From assembly GCA_947003675.1 (NCBI GenBank), contig CAMQPJ010000022.1, positions 1 through 11,070 of the forward strand: a stretch of 11,070 nt of DNA, in the 5' to 3' direction. Source of the stretch: an uncultured Collinsella sp. (GTDB lineage: Bacteria > Actinomycetota > Coriobacteriia > Coriobacteriales > Coriobacteriaceae). Below, one piece after another: positions 1 through 4,923 of this stretch; position 1 is the stretch's first letter; each line of letters begins with the position of its first letter. The notes beneath the pieces are model-generated. The model searched no databases, was not told where the DNA came from, and saw only the letters and a program-made list of their open reading frames with translations. Both the position numbers and the translations under genes were made by a program.

Positions 1-55
1 TGCTAACGGCCTCTACGCCAAGGCCAACATCAGCATCTACGGCCTGTTTGCGTAA
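1..55 (+). CDS. C-terminal end of an unidentified protein (partial)
   Basis: Only the last 17 codons and a TAA stop (53-55) are in the window; the gene begins upstream. The readable tail is ANGLYAKANISIYGLFA, with codon use like the neighbouring genes. It is called coding because the frame stays open from the window edge and is followed, about 40 bases on, by a strong rho-independent terminator. The tail is moderately hydrophobic but too short to assign a family. The terminator and the long non-coding stretch behind it suggest that it is not part of the PTS operon. Confidence 0.6.
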   Translation, partial: ANGLYAKANISIYGLFA

Positions 56-96
56 GGTTTGCCTGCGCTATTGCGCGCTAACCGATCTACCTGATT

Positions 97-133
97 AAGC
101 CCGCTAGAACGACAACGTTCTAGCGGGCTTTTT
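97..133 (+). terminator. Rho-independent terminator of the upstream gene
   Basis: A perfect 15-bp stem (97-111 with 116-130), containing AGCCCGCTAGAACG and its complement, closes on the 4-base loop ACAA and runs into a T tract (129-133). The preceding A-rich bases (97-98) mean it might also work weakly on the other strand. It separates the upstream gene from the PTS control region. Confidence 0.92.
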
Positions 134-232
134 GTAACCGAAACCACTAGGATAGGCCTCGTGATCGCGCAAATGCTTCATCGGGTTTCCCCGATTCATC
201 TGGGAAAACAGCTGCAAACGATTACAAGTAAC

Positions 233-262
233 CGGTGAACGGTCGAAAACTACCGTTCACCG
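233..262. promoter_or_regulatory. 11-bp inverted repeat of CGGTGAACGGT, candidate operator
   Basis: CGGTGAACGGT (233-243) and its exact reverse complement ACCGTTCACCG (252-262) flank an 8-base spacer. Near-copies of the same half-site recur at 451-500, so this looks like a protein-binding motif rather than an RNA hairpin. No T tract follows. The cognate regulator is unknown; the motif does not resemble the TGGT/ACCA operator assigned here to the local GntR protein. Confidence 0.5.
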
Positions 263-272
263 ATAATCTCAA

Positions 273-289
273 AACTGGTTCTAACTGGT
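273..289 (+). repeat. Direct repeat of AACTGGT, one helical turn apart
   Basis: AACTGGT occurs at 273-279 and again at 283-289, exactly 10 bases apart. AACTGGTT also begins the operator in front of agaS (4847-4854), so these could be auxiliary half-sites for the GntR-family repressor. The ACCA partner half is missing at the usual distance, which makes this weaker than the operators at 557 and 4850. Confidence 0.3.
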
Positions 290-406
290 ATTAAGTCAAA
301 AAGACCAATTCACATATCTTCACAATGACCTGCAATTTTTCAACACGCTATTTTTTGCCGCCCTGCGTTGTTTAGACACAAAAAAAGTTCCGATCTTTTG
401 CCAAAG

Positions 407-430
407 CGTTTCGAAACGGTTTCAAAACCG
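407..430. promoter_or_regulatory. Two overlapping palindromes, LacI-family-like candidate operators
   Basis: CGTTTCGAAACG (407-418) is a perfect 12-bp palindrome. It shares its last two bases with a second palindrome, CGGTTT-CA-AAACCG (417-430). CG-centred palindromes of this style are typical targets of LacI/CcpA-type regulators, but neither matches a consensus well enough to name the protein. No T tract follows, so a terminator is unlikely. Confidence 0.4.
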
Positions 431-450
431 CAGGTAGAAGTGTTAACGAG

Positions 451-500
451 CGGTAAACGGTCGATTTATCACCGTGAACGGTGCAAAAACGTTTTACCGT
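451..500. promoter_or_regulatory. Cluster of GGTRAACGGT-type half-sites just upstream of the PTS promoter
   Basis: CGGTAAACGGTCGA (451-464) matches CGGTGAACGGTCGA (233-246) at 13 of 14 bases. It is followed by the palindrome CACCGT-GA-ACGGTG (470-483) and an inverted, less exact copy ending in TTTTACCG (492-499). Inside the last element, AAAACGTTTT (486-495) is itself a perfect palindrome of LacI-operator style. The cluster ends about 30 bases before the extended -10 element at 531, a position suited to an activator or to a repressor acting with an upstream site. Confidence 0.45.
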
Positions 501-530
501 ATGAATCAACGGAAGCGGCCTCTTCTGGGG

Positions 531-539
531 TGATATAGT
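531..539 (+). promoter_or_regulatory. Extended -10 promoter of the PTS operon
   Basis: TGATATAGT contains a TGn extension directly before TATAGT (534-539), close to the consensus extended -10. No good -35 hexamer lies 16-18 bases upstream (GGAAGC around 511), consistent with an extended -10 promoter or with activator dependence. Transcription would begin near 546, leaving a leader of about 140 bases before the IIA start, with the GntR-type operator lying just inside the transcript. Confidence 0.5.
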
Positions 540-556
540 GACAACAACACGTCACG

Positions 557-585
557 TGGTTACTACCAGTTTAGAAACCACTGGT
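557..585. promoter_or_regulatory. GntR/HutC-type operator at the PTS promoter
   Basis: TGGTTACTACCAG (557-569) has the TGGT-N4-ACCA form typical of HutC-subfamily GntR operators. The identical 13 bases recur at the agaS promoter (4850-4862), 281 bases from which ends-on sits a GntR/HutC regulator gene (4078-4809). A second palindrome, ACCAGT (565-570) with ACTGGT (580-585), overlaps the first and may bind a second dimer. The site lies about 10-40 bases after the predicted transcription start, where a bound repressor would block initiation or early elongation. Confidence 0.7.
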
Positions 586-685
586 CTTCAAAGAACGCTT
601 TCCAAGAAGCTTTAAGGGCAATTGCCCGCTGGCTTTCGAAAATCATCGGACTCAGATCGTACACACCTTCGGAAGGGAAATTTGA

Positions 686-1129
686 ATGGTTGGCTTTATT
701 CTTACCGGTCATGGACAGTTCGCACCCGGCCTTGCAAGCGCTATCGCTATGGTTGCCGGCGACCAGCCTGCTTTTACCGTCGTTCCTTTTGAGGGCGACC
801 AGGCCGCATCCTACGGTGAGGATCTCCGCGCCGCTATTACCGCCATGCGCGAGGAGTGCGATGGCGTGCTCGTCTTTACCGACCTGCTTGGCGGCACCCC
901 GTTCAACCAGTCGATGATGATTGCCCAGGATGTCGACAACGTCGAGGTTCTGACTGGCACCAACCTTCCCATGGTTATTGAGCTTCTGTTCCTCCGCGGC
1001 AATGCCACGCTCGCCGAGCTTGGCGAGCAGGCCGTGACCGTTGGCCAGACGGGCGTCACCGCCCAGACGGTCGCATCCGTTGCCGGCTCCGAGGAAGAGG
1101 ATATCTTCGGCGACGAGGACGGCATCTAA
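686..1129 (+). CDS. PTS mannose-family EIIA subunit
   Basis: This 147-residue cytoplasmic protein is the IIA part of a mannose/sorbose/N-acetylgalactosamine-type PTS permease: it takes phosphate from HPr and passes it to IIB. The N-terminus VGFILTGHGQFA carries the expected phosphorylated histidine at residue 9. TDLLGGTPFN (residues 65-74, with Asp66) and GTNLPM (91-96) are the other family hallmarks. Length is right for a free IIA domain. A Shine-Dalgarno GGAAGGG (671-677) sits 8 bases before the ATG. The last 14 residues are strikingly acidic and end in EDGI, as does IIC. The stop overlaps the start of the yajC-like gene by one base (TAATG), indicating translational coupling. By context the substrate is GalNAc or a related sugar (agaF/gadF-like), but sequence alone does not show specificity. 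Confidence 0.92.
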   Translation: MVGFILTGHGQFAPGLASAIAMVAGDQPAFTVVPFEGDQAASYGEDLRAAITAMREECDGVLVFTDLLGGTPFNQSMMIAQDVDNVEVLTGTNLPMVIELLFLRGNATLAELGEQAVTVGQTGVTAQTVASVAGSEEEDIFGDEDGI

Positions 1130-1410
1130 TGGCCGATTTCGGAGCCAACGTCCTGAGCTCCTCGGTCGCCCTTTTAGGCCTGCTTGTCATCATGGGCTTG
1201 ATTTACACCATCTGGTCGCAAATCAACATGAAGAAGAAGCAGAAGTACTTCAAGGAGCTGCACACCGAGCTCAAGCCGGGTCAAGAGGTTCTTTTCGCCG
1301 GCGGTATCTACGGAACCGTCAAAGGCATCGAAGGCGAGAAGGTCCAGATCAAAGTCCGATCCGGAGCCGTCGTAGATGTTTCGCGTTACGCGATTCAGGA
1401 GATCAAGTAA
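1129..1410 (+). CDS. yajC: YajC-like single-pass membrane protein within the PTS operon
   Basis: The 93-residue protein has the YajC plan: one hydrophobic segment (about residues 11-29), a basic stretch KKKQKYF (35-41) expected on the cytoplasmic side, then the small conserved domain LKPGQEVLFAGGIYGTVKGI (49-68) and an ending in VSRYAIQEI. Classical YajC is an accessory subunit of the Sec translocon next to SecDF. Here it lies between IIA and IIB and overlaps IIA by one base, so it is co-translated with the permease rather than with secretion genes. A yajC-like gene also accompanies mannose-family PTS genes in the hyaluronan locus of streptococci, so the pairing is known though its role is not settled. 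I infer a job in membrane insertion or stability of this permease. The family call is secure; function is not. Confidence 0.85.
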   Translation: MADFGANVLSSSVALLGLLVIMGLIYTIWSQINMKKKQKYFKELHTELKPGQEVLFAGGIYGTVKGIEGEKVQIKVRSGAVVDVSRYAIQEIK

Positions 1411-1446
1411 CTGTCGTCAGCAAATAACGAAAGGAAGCTGATCAAC

Positions 1447-1929
1447 ATGGCAGAACCCAACATTCTTCTTACCCGCATCGATAACCGACTGGTTCATGGT
1501 CAGGTTGCCACCCAGTGGAACTCCACCCTGGGCTCCAACCTCATCCTCGTCGCCAACGACGACGTGGCGTCCAACACCATGCGCCAGAACCTCATGAAGA
1601 TGGCCGCTCCCGCCGGCGTCGCTACGCGTTTCTTCTCTCTGCAGAAGACCATCGACGTCATTGGCAAGGCGAGCCCGCGCCAGAAGATCTTCATCGTGGC
1701 CGAAACACCGGAAGACGTGCTTACGCTCGTCAAGGGCGGTGTGCCTATAAAGAAGGTAAACATCGGCAACATGCACATGTCGGAAGGAAAGCGCCAAGTC
1801 GCCACCTCCGTCGCAGTTAACGACGAGGATGTCGCTGCGTTTAAAGAGCTGCAGGAATTGGGGGTGGAGTTGGAGATCAGGCGCGTTCCGAGCACGCCTG
1901 TTGAGGACACGAGCAAGCTCTTCTCGTAA
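1447..1929 (+). CDS. PTS mannose-family EIIB subunit
   Basis: IIB (160 residues, cytoplasmic) receives phosphate from IIA and transfers it to the sugar entering through IIC/IID. The family signature NILLTRIDNRLVHGQV near the N-terminus contains the phosphorylated histidine at residue 17. The rest, with ILVANDDVASN and an ending in RRVPSTPVEDTSKLFS, and the length of about 160 residues, fit the family. AAAGGAAG (1430-1437) precedes the ATG at normal distance. It lies 36 bases after the yajC-like gene and 90 bases before IIC. The gap to IIC contains a small hairpin that may tune expression or RNA stability. Likely an agaV/gadV-like subunit for an amino sugar, inferred from agaS and nagA nearby. 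Confidence 0.93.
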   Translation: MAEPNILLTRIDNRLVHGQVATQWNSTLGSNLILVANDDVASNTMRQNLMKMAAPAGVATRFFSLQKTIDVIGKASPRQKIFIVAETPEDVLTLVKGGVPIKKVNIGNMHMSEGKRQVATSVAVNDEDVAAFKELQELGVELEIRRVPSTPVEDTSKLFS

Positions 1930-1946
1930 TCCTCGTGATCCACGTT

Positions 1947-1966
1947 GTCAGGAGTGAAACCCTGAC
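1947..1966 (+). other. Small hairpin between the IIB and IIC genes
   Basis: GTCAGG (1947-1952) pairs with CCTGAC (1961-1966) across an 8-base loop; the outer bases CACGT (1941-1945) and ACGTG (1974-1978) could extend it. There is no T tract, so it is not a terminator. It could be an RNA processing or stability element within the operon transcript. Evidence is limited to the pairing itself. Confidence 0.3.
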
Positions 1967-2019
1967 GTTCTGTACGTGAAATCCAAAGTGCGTACATACA
2001 TTTTGAAAGGAGGAGCAAG

Positions 2020-2820
2020 ATGGAATACTCGATCATCCAGATCGCTCTGGTCTTCGTCGTCACGTTCATCGCGGCAATCGACCAGTTTGACTTCCTCGAG
2101 TCTCTCTATCAGCCCATCGTCACCGGCGCCGTCATCGGTCTTATCCTTGGCGACCTCAACACCGGTCTTCTCGTGGGTGGTACCTATCAGCTCATGACGA
2201 TCGGCAACATGCCGATCGGAGGCGCTCAGCCGCCTAACGCCGTCATCGGCGGCATCATGGCAGCCATTCTCGCTATCGCCACGGGCCTCGAGCCCAACGC
2301 GGCAGTCGGCCTCGCCATTCCGTTCGCTCTGCTTGGCCAGCTTGGCGTTACCCTGGTCTTCACGCTTATGTCCCCGCTTATGTCCACGGCCGATAACATG
2401 GCTCACAACGCGGACACCAAGGGCATCGAGCGCCTGAACTACTTCGCCATGGCTCTGCTCGGCCTGATCTTCGCTGTCGTCGTCACCCTGTTCTTCATCG
2501 CTGGCGCTACCATCGGTCAGACCATCGCTTCTGCCATCCCGACTTGGCTGCAGACCGGTCTGTCCGCTGCAGGCGGCATGATGCGCTTCGTCGGCTTCGC
2601 CGTCCTGCTCAAGGTTATGATGAACCGCGATATGTGGGGCTTCTTCCTCATGGGCTTCGGCCTCGCGCTCATCACCGTTGCCAACGATTCGCTGGCAACC
2701 CCTGCTCTGCTCATCCTCGCTCTCATCGGCTTCGGCATCGCTTTCTGGGACTTCCAGCAGCAGACCGAGCTGAAGGGTGCAGCTGTTTCTGACGGAGGTG
2801 ACTTCGAAGATGGCATCTAA
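2020..2820 (+). CDS. PTS mannose-family EIIC membrane subunit
   Basis: IIC (266 residues) is one of the two membrane subunits that form the sugar pathway with IID. The EII-Sor pattern is clear: a hydrophobic N-terminus (5-19), QPIVTGAVIGLILGD (31-45), LLVGGTYQLMTIG (50-62), GGAQPPNAVIGG (67-78), then further hydrophobic segments to about residue 245. A very strong Shine-Dalgarno AAAGGAGG (2006-2013) lies 6 bases before the ATG. The tail after the last membrane segment is hydrophilic and acidic and ends in EDGI, like IIA. Its last 11 bases overlap the start of the IID gene, implying coupled synthesis of the two partners. The call is secure at family level; substrate is inferred from the locus (agaW/gadW-like). 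Confidence 0.93.
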   Translation: MEYSIIQIALVFVVTFIAAIDQFDFLESLYQPIVTGAVIGLILGDLNTGLLVGGTYQLMTIGNMPIGGAQPPNAVIGGIMAAILAIATGLEPNAAVGLAIPFALLGQLGVTLVFTLMSPLMSTADNMAHNADTKGIERLNYFAMALLGLIFAVVVTLFFIAGATIGQTIASAIPTWLQTGLSAAGGMMRFVGFAVLLKVMMNRDMWGFFLMGFGLALITVANDSLATPALLILALIGFGIAFWDFQQQTELKGAAVSDGGDFEDGI

Positions 2821-3892
2821 TGAGTATGTGATCCCGGAGCACTACGAGGATCTCACTCCTGCTCCGCAGCTCGACCAGAAGACCCTCAACAAGATGGCTT
2901 GGCGCTCCTGCTTCCTGCAGGCATCGTTCAACTACGAGCGCATGCAGGCCGCTGGCTGGCTTTACTCCATCATCCCCGGTCTGGAGAAGATCCACACCAA
3001 CAAGAACGACCTCGCGGCTTCCATGAGCCACAACCTGGAGTTCTTCAACACCCACCCGTTCCTCGTCACCTTTGTTATGGGCATCGTGCTTTCGCTCGAG
3101 CAGAACAAGGTTGACATCCCCACGATCCGCGCCGTCCGCGTCGCCGCAATGGGCCCGCTCGGTGGTATCGGTGACGCCCTGTTCTGGCTGACGCTCGTGC
3201 CTATCACGGCCGGCATCACCTCCAACATGGCCATCAACGGCAACGCCGCTGCGCCGATCATCTTCCTGGTGATCTTCAACGCCGTCCAGTTCGCTCTGCG
3301 CTTCTGGCTCATGAATTGGTCCTACAAGCTTGGCACCAGCGCTATTGACGCTTTGACCGCCAACATGCAGGCCTTTACGCGTGCCGCTTCCATCATGGGC
3401 GTCTTCGTCGTCGGTTGCCTGGTCGTCACCATGGGTGGCACCCAGATCAACCTCGAGATCCCCAACGGCACCACCCGTGGCCTCTCCGCCACTACCGTGA
3501 TCGTCTCCGAGAAGGAGGCCGAGAACTTCACCGGTATGGAGGGCATCGATACCGAGACCGCTGAGGCCGGTACCATCGCCATGACTAATGAGGACGGCGA
3601 CGCCCTCACCGCCACCGATGCCGACGGCAACCCTGTCGAGTGCGGCGTCACCGATCTGGGCAACGGCATGGAGTCCGTTACCTACGGCACCGTTACCGAG
3701 GATCCGGTCAACTTCTCTGTTGCCGACACCCTCAACACCATCGTCCCGAAGCTTGTCCCGCTTATGCTTACGCTGCTGCTTTACTACATGTTCGCTAAGC
3801 ACAGCTGGACCCCGACCAAGGGCATTCTGCTGCTCTTCGTCCTTGGCATCCTGGGCGCTGGCCCGCTTGGTCTCTGGCCGAGCATCTGGTAA
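2810..3892 (+). CDS. PTS mannose-family EIID subunit with an enlarged loop
   Basis: IID is the second membrane partner of IIC. The start chosen is ATG 2810, with GGAGG (2794-2798) at good distance and 11 bases of overlap with IIC; it gives 360 residues beginning MASNEYVIPEHYEDLTP. Family features include LNKMAWRSCFLQASFNYERM near the N-terminus, HNLEFFNTHPF, RVAAMGPLGGIGDALFW, and a closing pair of membrane segments around IVPKLVPLMLTLLLYYMF. Most family members have about 260-300 residues. The surplus lies between the segment ending GCLVVTMGG and VADTLNTIVPKL, roughly residues 209-303: this stretch is about 90 residues where about 30 is usual, and it is rich in Asp, Glu and Thr. No frameshift is apparent. 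An alternative upstream ATG (2777) would add 11 residues inside IIC and has no better ribosome site. Confidence 0.92.
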   Translation: MASNEYVIPEHYEDLTPAPQLDQKTLNKMAWRSCFLQASFNYERMQAAGWLYSIIPGLEKIHTNKNDLAASMSHNLEFFNTHPFLVTFVMGIVLSLEQNKVDIPTIRAVRVAAMGPLGGIGDALFWLTLVPITAGITSNMAINGNAAAPIIFLVIFNAVQFALRFWLMNWSYKLGTSAIDALTANMQAFTRAASIMGVFVVGCLVVTMGGTQINLEIPNGTTRGLSATTVIVSEKEAENFTGMEGIDTETAEAGTIAMTNEDGDALTATDADGNPVECGVTDLGNGMESVTYGTVTEDPVNFSVADTLNTIVPKLVPLMLTLLLYYMFAKHSWTPTKGILLLFVLGILGAGPLGLWPSIW

Positions 3893-3900
3893 GGCTCTAG

Positions 3901-3945
3901 CTTGAGGGGTGTGTCCCTACGCGGCTCACACCCCGACCCCTTAAG
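3901..3945 (+). other. Alternative hairpins just before the PTS operon terminator
   Basis: GGGGTGTG (3906-3913) can pair with CACACCCC (3927-3934). The overlapping strand CTTGAGGGGT (3901-3910) can instead pair, with one wobble, with ACCCCTTAAG (3936-3945). The two structures exclude each other. Neither has a T tract; they most likely protect the transcript 3' end. Confidence 0.35.
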
Positions 3946-3958
3946 CCATGTGTATGTT

Positions 3959-3997
3959 AAAAGCCGCGTGCTCGAAAGAGCGCGCGGCTTTTGTTTT
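3959..3997 (+). terminator. Rho-independent terminator of the PTS operon
   Basis: A 15-bp stem (3959-3973 with 3978-3992; one T-G wobble) closes on a GAAA tetraloop and continues into TTTTGTTTT. It lies 66 bases after the IID stop and separates the PTS operon from the regulator gene. The A tract on its 5' side could allow function in both directions. Confidence 0.92.
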
Positions 3998-3998
3998 C

Positions 3999-4028
3999 TT
4001 GATGATTCGGGTGTGGCAGACAGATAAT
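3999..4028 (+). promoter_or_regulatory. Possible promoter of the GntR-family gene
   Basis: TTGATG (3999-4004) and GATAAT (4023-4028) are separated by 18 bases and resemble -35 and -10 hexamers. They lie directly after the PTS terminator and 50 bases before the regulator start. No TGGT-N4-ACCA operator is visible here, so autoregulation is not supported by the sequence. Confidence 0.4.
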
Positions 4029-4077
4029 GCTAAGCACCCTAGGTAGCTAGCCGAATTCGAGCAAAAGGGAGGATAGG

Positions 4078-4809
4078 ATGGCGATCGGAGCGCGTAAGCA
4101 ACCGCTGTACGATCAGCTGGTCGATATTCTGACCGAAAAGATCGACCATGAATATCGCGCCGGTGACATGATTCCTTCCGAGCGCGAACTTTCGGAGCGC
4201 TATGGTCTCTCGCGTACTACGGTACGCCTGGCTCTGCAGGAACTGGAGCGTTTAGGACTGGTGGTTCGGCAGCACGGTCGCGGTACCTTTGTGACCGACC
4301 GTTCGGCAAAGGCAACCAATCTTATGCAGTCCTACAGCTTTACCGAGCAGATGCGCGCGATGGGTCGCGACCCCGAGACCACGATTCTCGAGTTTTGCGA
4401 GATGGAGGCCGATAAAAATCTGGCCGAGCATATGGGATTGCGTATAGGTGATCGCATTTTTAAGCTTAAGCGCCTTCGTTCTGCCGACAACATGCCCATG
4501 ATGGTCGAACGCAGCTATCTACCAGTTCGTCAATTTTTGTCCCTAAAGCGACCGCTGCTGGAGCGTAAGCCGCTTTACGATGTGATTGAGCAAGACTTTC
4601 AGCAAAAGATACGCGTGGCCGAAGAGGAGTTCTATGCGAGCATAGCCCGTCCCACCGACGCCCACCTTTTGGGAATTGTCGAGGGCTCGCCTGTGCTCGA
4701 TTTGGTCAGGACTACGTATAACGAGTCAAACGAGGTTGTGGAGTATACACTCTCGGTTGCTCGTGCCGATCAGTTTAAATACAAGGTTTACCACCAGCGT
4801 AGCGACTAG
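4078..4809 (+). CDS. GntR/HutC-family transcriptional regulator, probable repressor of the amino-sugar genes
   Basis: The 243-residue protein has an N-terminal winged helix-turn-helix of GntR type (about 8-75), with PSERELSERYGLSRTTVRLAL (33-53) and the wing GRGTFV (67-72). A C-terminal UTRA effector domain follows (about 95-236), marking the HutC subfamily, whose members bind sugar phosphates or other small molecules. AAAGGGAGG (4064-4072) precedes the ATG. It sits between the PTS operon and agaS. Both of those promoters carry TGGTTACTACCAG, matching the TGGT-N4-ACCA style of HutC operators, so I infer that it represses both and is released by an amino-sugar phosphate. It resembles NagR/AgaR/DasR-type regulators in role; note that E. 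coli AgaR is a DeoR-family protein, so that symbol is not used. Confidence 0.88.
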   Translation: MAIGARKQPLYDQLVDILTEKIDHEYRAGDMIPSERELSERYGLSRTTVRLALQELERLGLVVRQHGRGTFVTDRSAKATNLMQSYSFTEQMRAMGRDPETTILEFCEMEADKNLAEHMGLRIGDRIFKLKRLRSADNMPMMVERSYLPVRQFLSLKRPLLERKPLYDVIEQDFQQKIRVAEEEFYASIARPTDAHLLGIVEGSPVLDLVRTTYNESNEVVEYTLSVARADQFKYKVYHQRSD

Positions 4810-4847
4810 TGTTCGCATCGTATCCATATGATGATTCTTTGCATTTA

Positions 4848-4862
4848 ACTGGTTACTACCAG
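4848..4862. promoter_or_regulatory. GntR/HutC-type operator at the agaS promoter
   Basis: ACTGGTTACTACCAG has arms CTGGT/ACCAG around TACT. Thirteen of its bases (4850-4862) are identical to the site at 557-569. A second overlapping palindrome, TGGTTA (4850-4855) with TAACCA (4864-4869), parallels the double palindrome of the PTS site. The site covers the expected -35 position of the TATAAT at 4879, where a bound repressor would exclude RNA polymerase. Confidence 0.72.
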
Positions 4863-4878
4863 ATAACCAACTGAAGTG

Positions 4879-4884
4879 TATAAT
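4879..4884 (+). promoter_or_regulatory. -10 element of the agaS promoter
   Basis: A perfect TATAAT lies 39 bases before the agaS start and 16 bases after the operator core. No recognisable -35 hexamer is present at 17 bases distance (CTACCA at 4856-4861, inside the operator). Transcription would begin near 4891. Confidence 0.65.
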
Positions 4885-4923
4885 TGCACGTCAGAGGATT
4901 ACTTCTAGAGAGAGGTATTAGAA

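Larger units (their letters stand above)
134..530. other. Long non-coding control region upstream of the PTS operon
   Basis: No convincing gene lies here. Short ATG frames of 10 to 21 codons (starting at 172, 325 and 501) lack a Shine-Dalgarno sequence and are ignored. The stretch is clearly more AT-rich than the flanking genes and is dense in inverted and direct repeats, listed separately. A small hairpin, ATCGGG/CCCGAT around 180-195, has no T tract and so is not a terminator. I recognise no riboswitch. The region probably holds binding sites for more than one regulator of the PTS operon. Confidence 0.6.

Noticed and set aside
233..500. Possible CRISPR array or riboswitch in the repeat-rich upstream region
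   Set aside because: Repeats are about 11-14 bases, irregularly spaced and in both orientations, unlike CRISPR; no known aptamer core or terminator/antiterminator pair is visible, and the predicted promoter lies downstream of them.
616..627. Perfect palindrome GGGCAATTGCCC in the PTS leader
   Set aside because: A loopless 12-bp palindrome makes a poor RNA hairpin, has no T tract and has no second copy; it could be an operator but nothing else supports this.
2777..2809. Longer start for IID at ATG 2777
   Set aside because: It adds 11 residues inside the IIC frame, whereas ATG 2810 has GGAGG at proper spacing and starts a plausible IID N-terminus.
2723..3802. Minus-strand open frame of 359 codons antisense to IID
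   Set aside because: It mirrors the codon bias of the plus-strand IID gene, which has clear family motifs; the antisense product is low-complexity, rich in His, Asp and Gly, with no recognisable domain.
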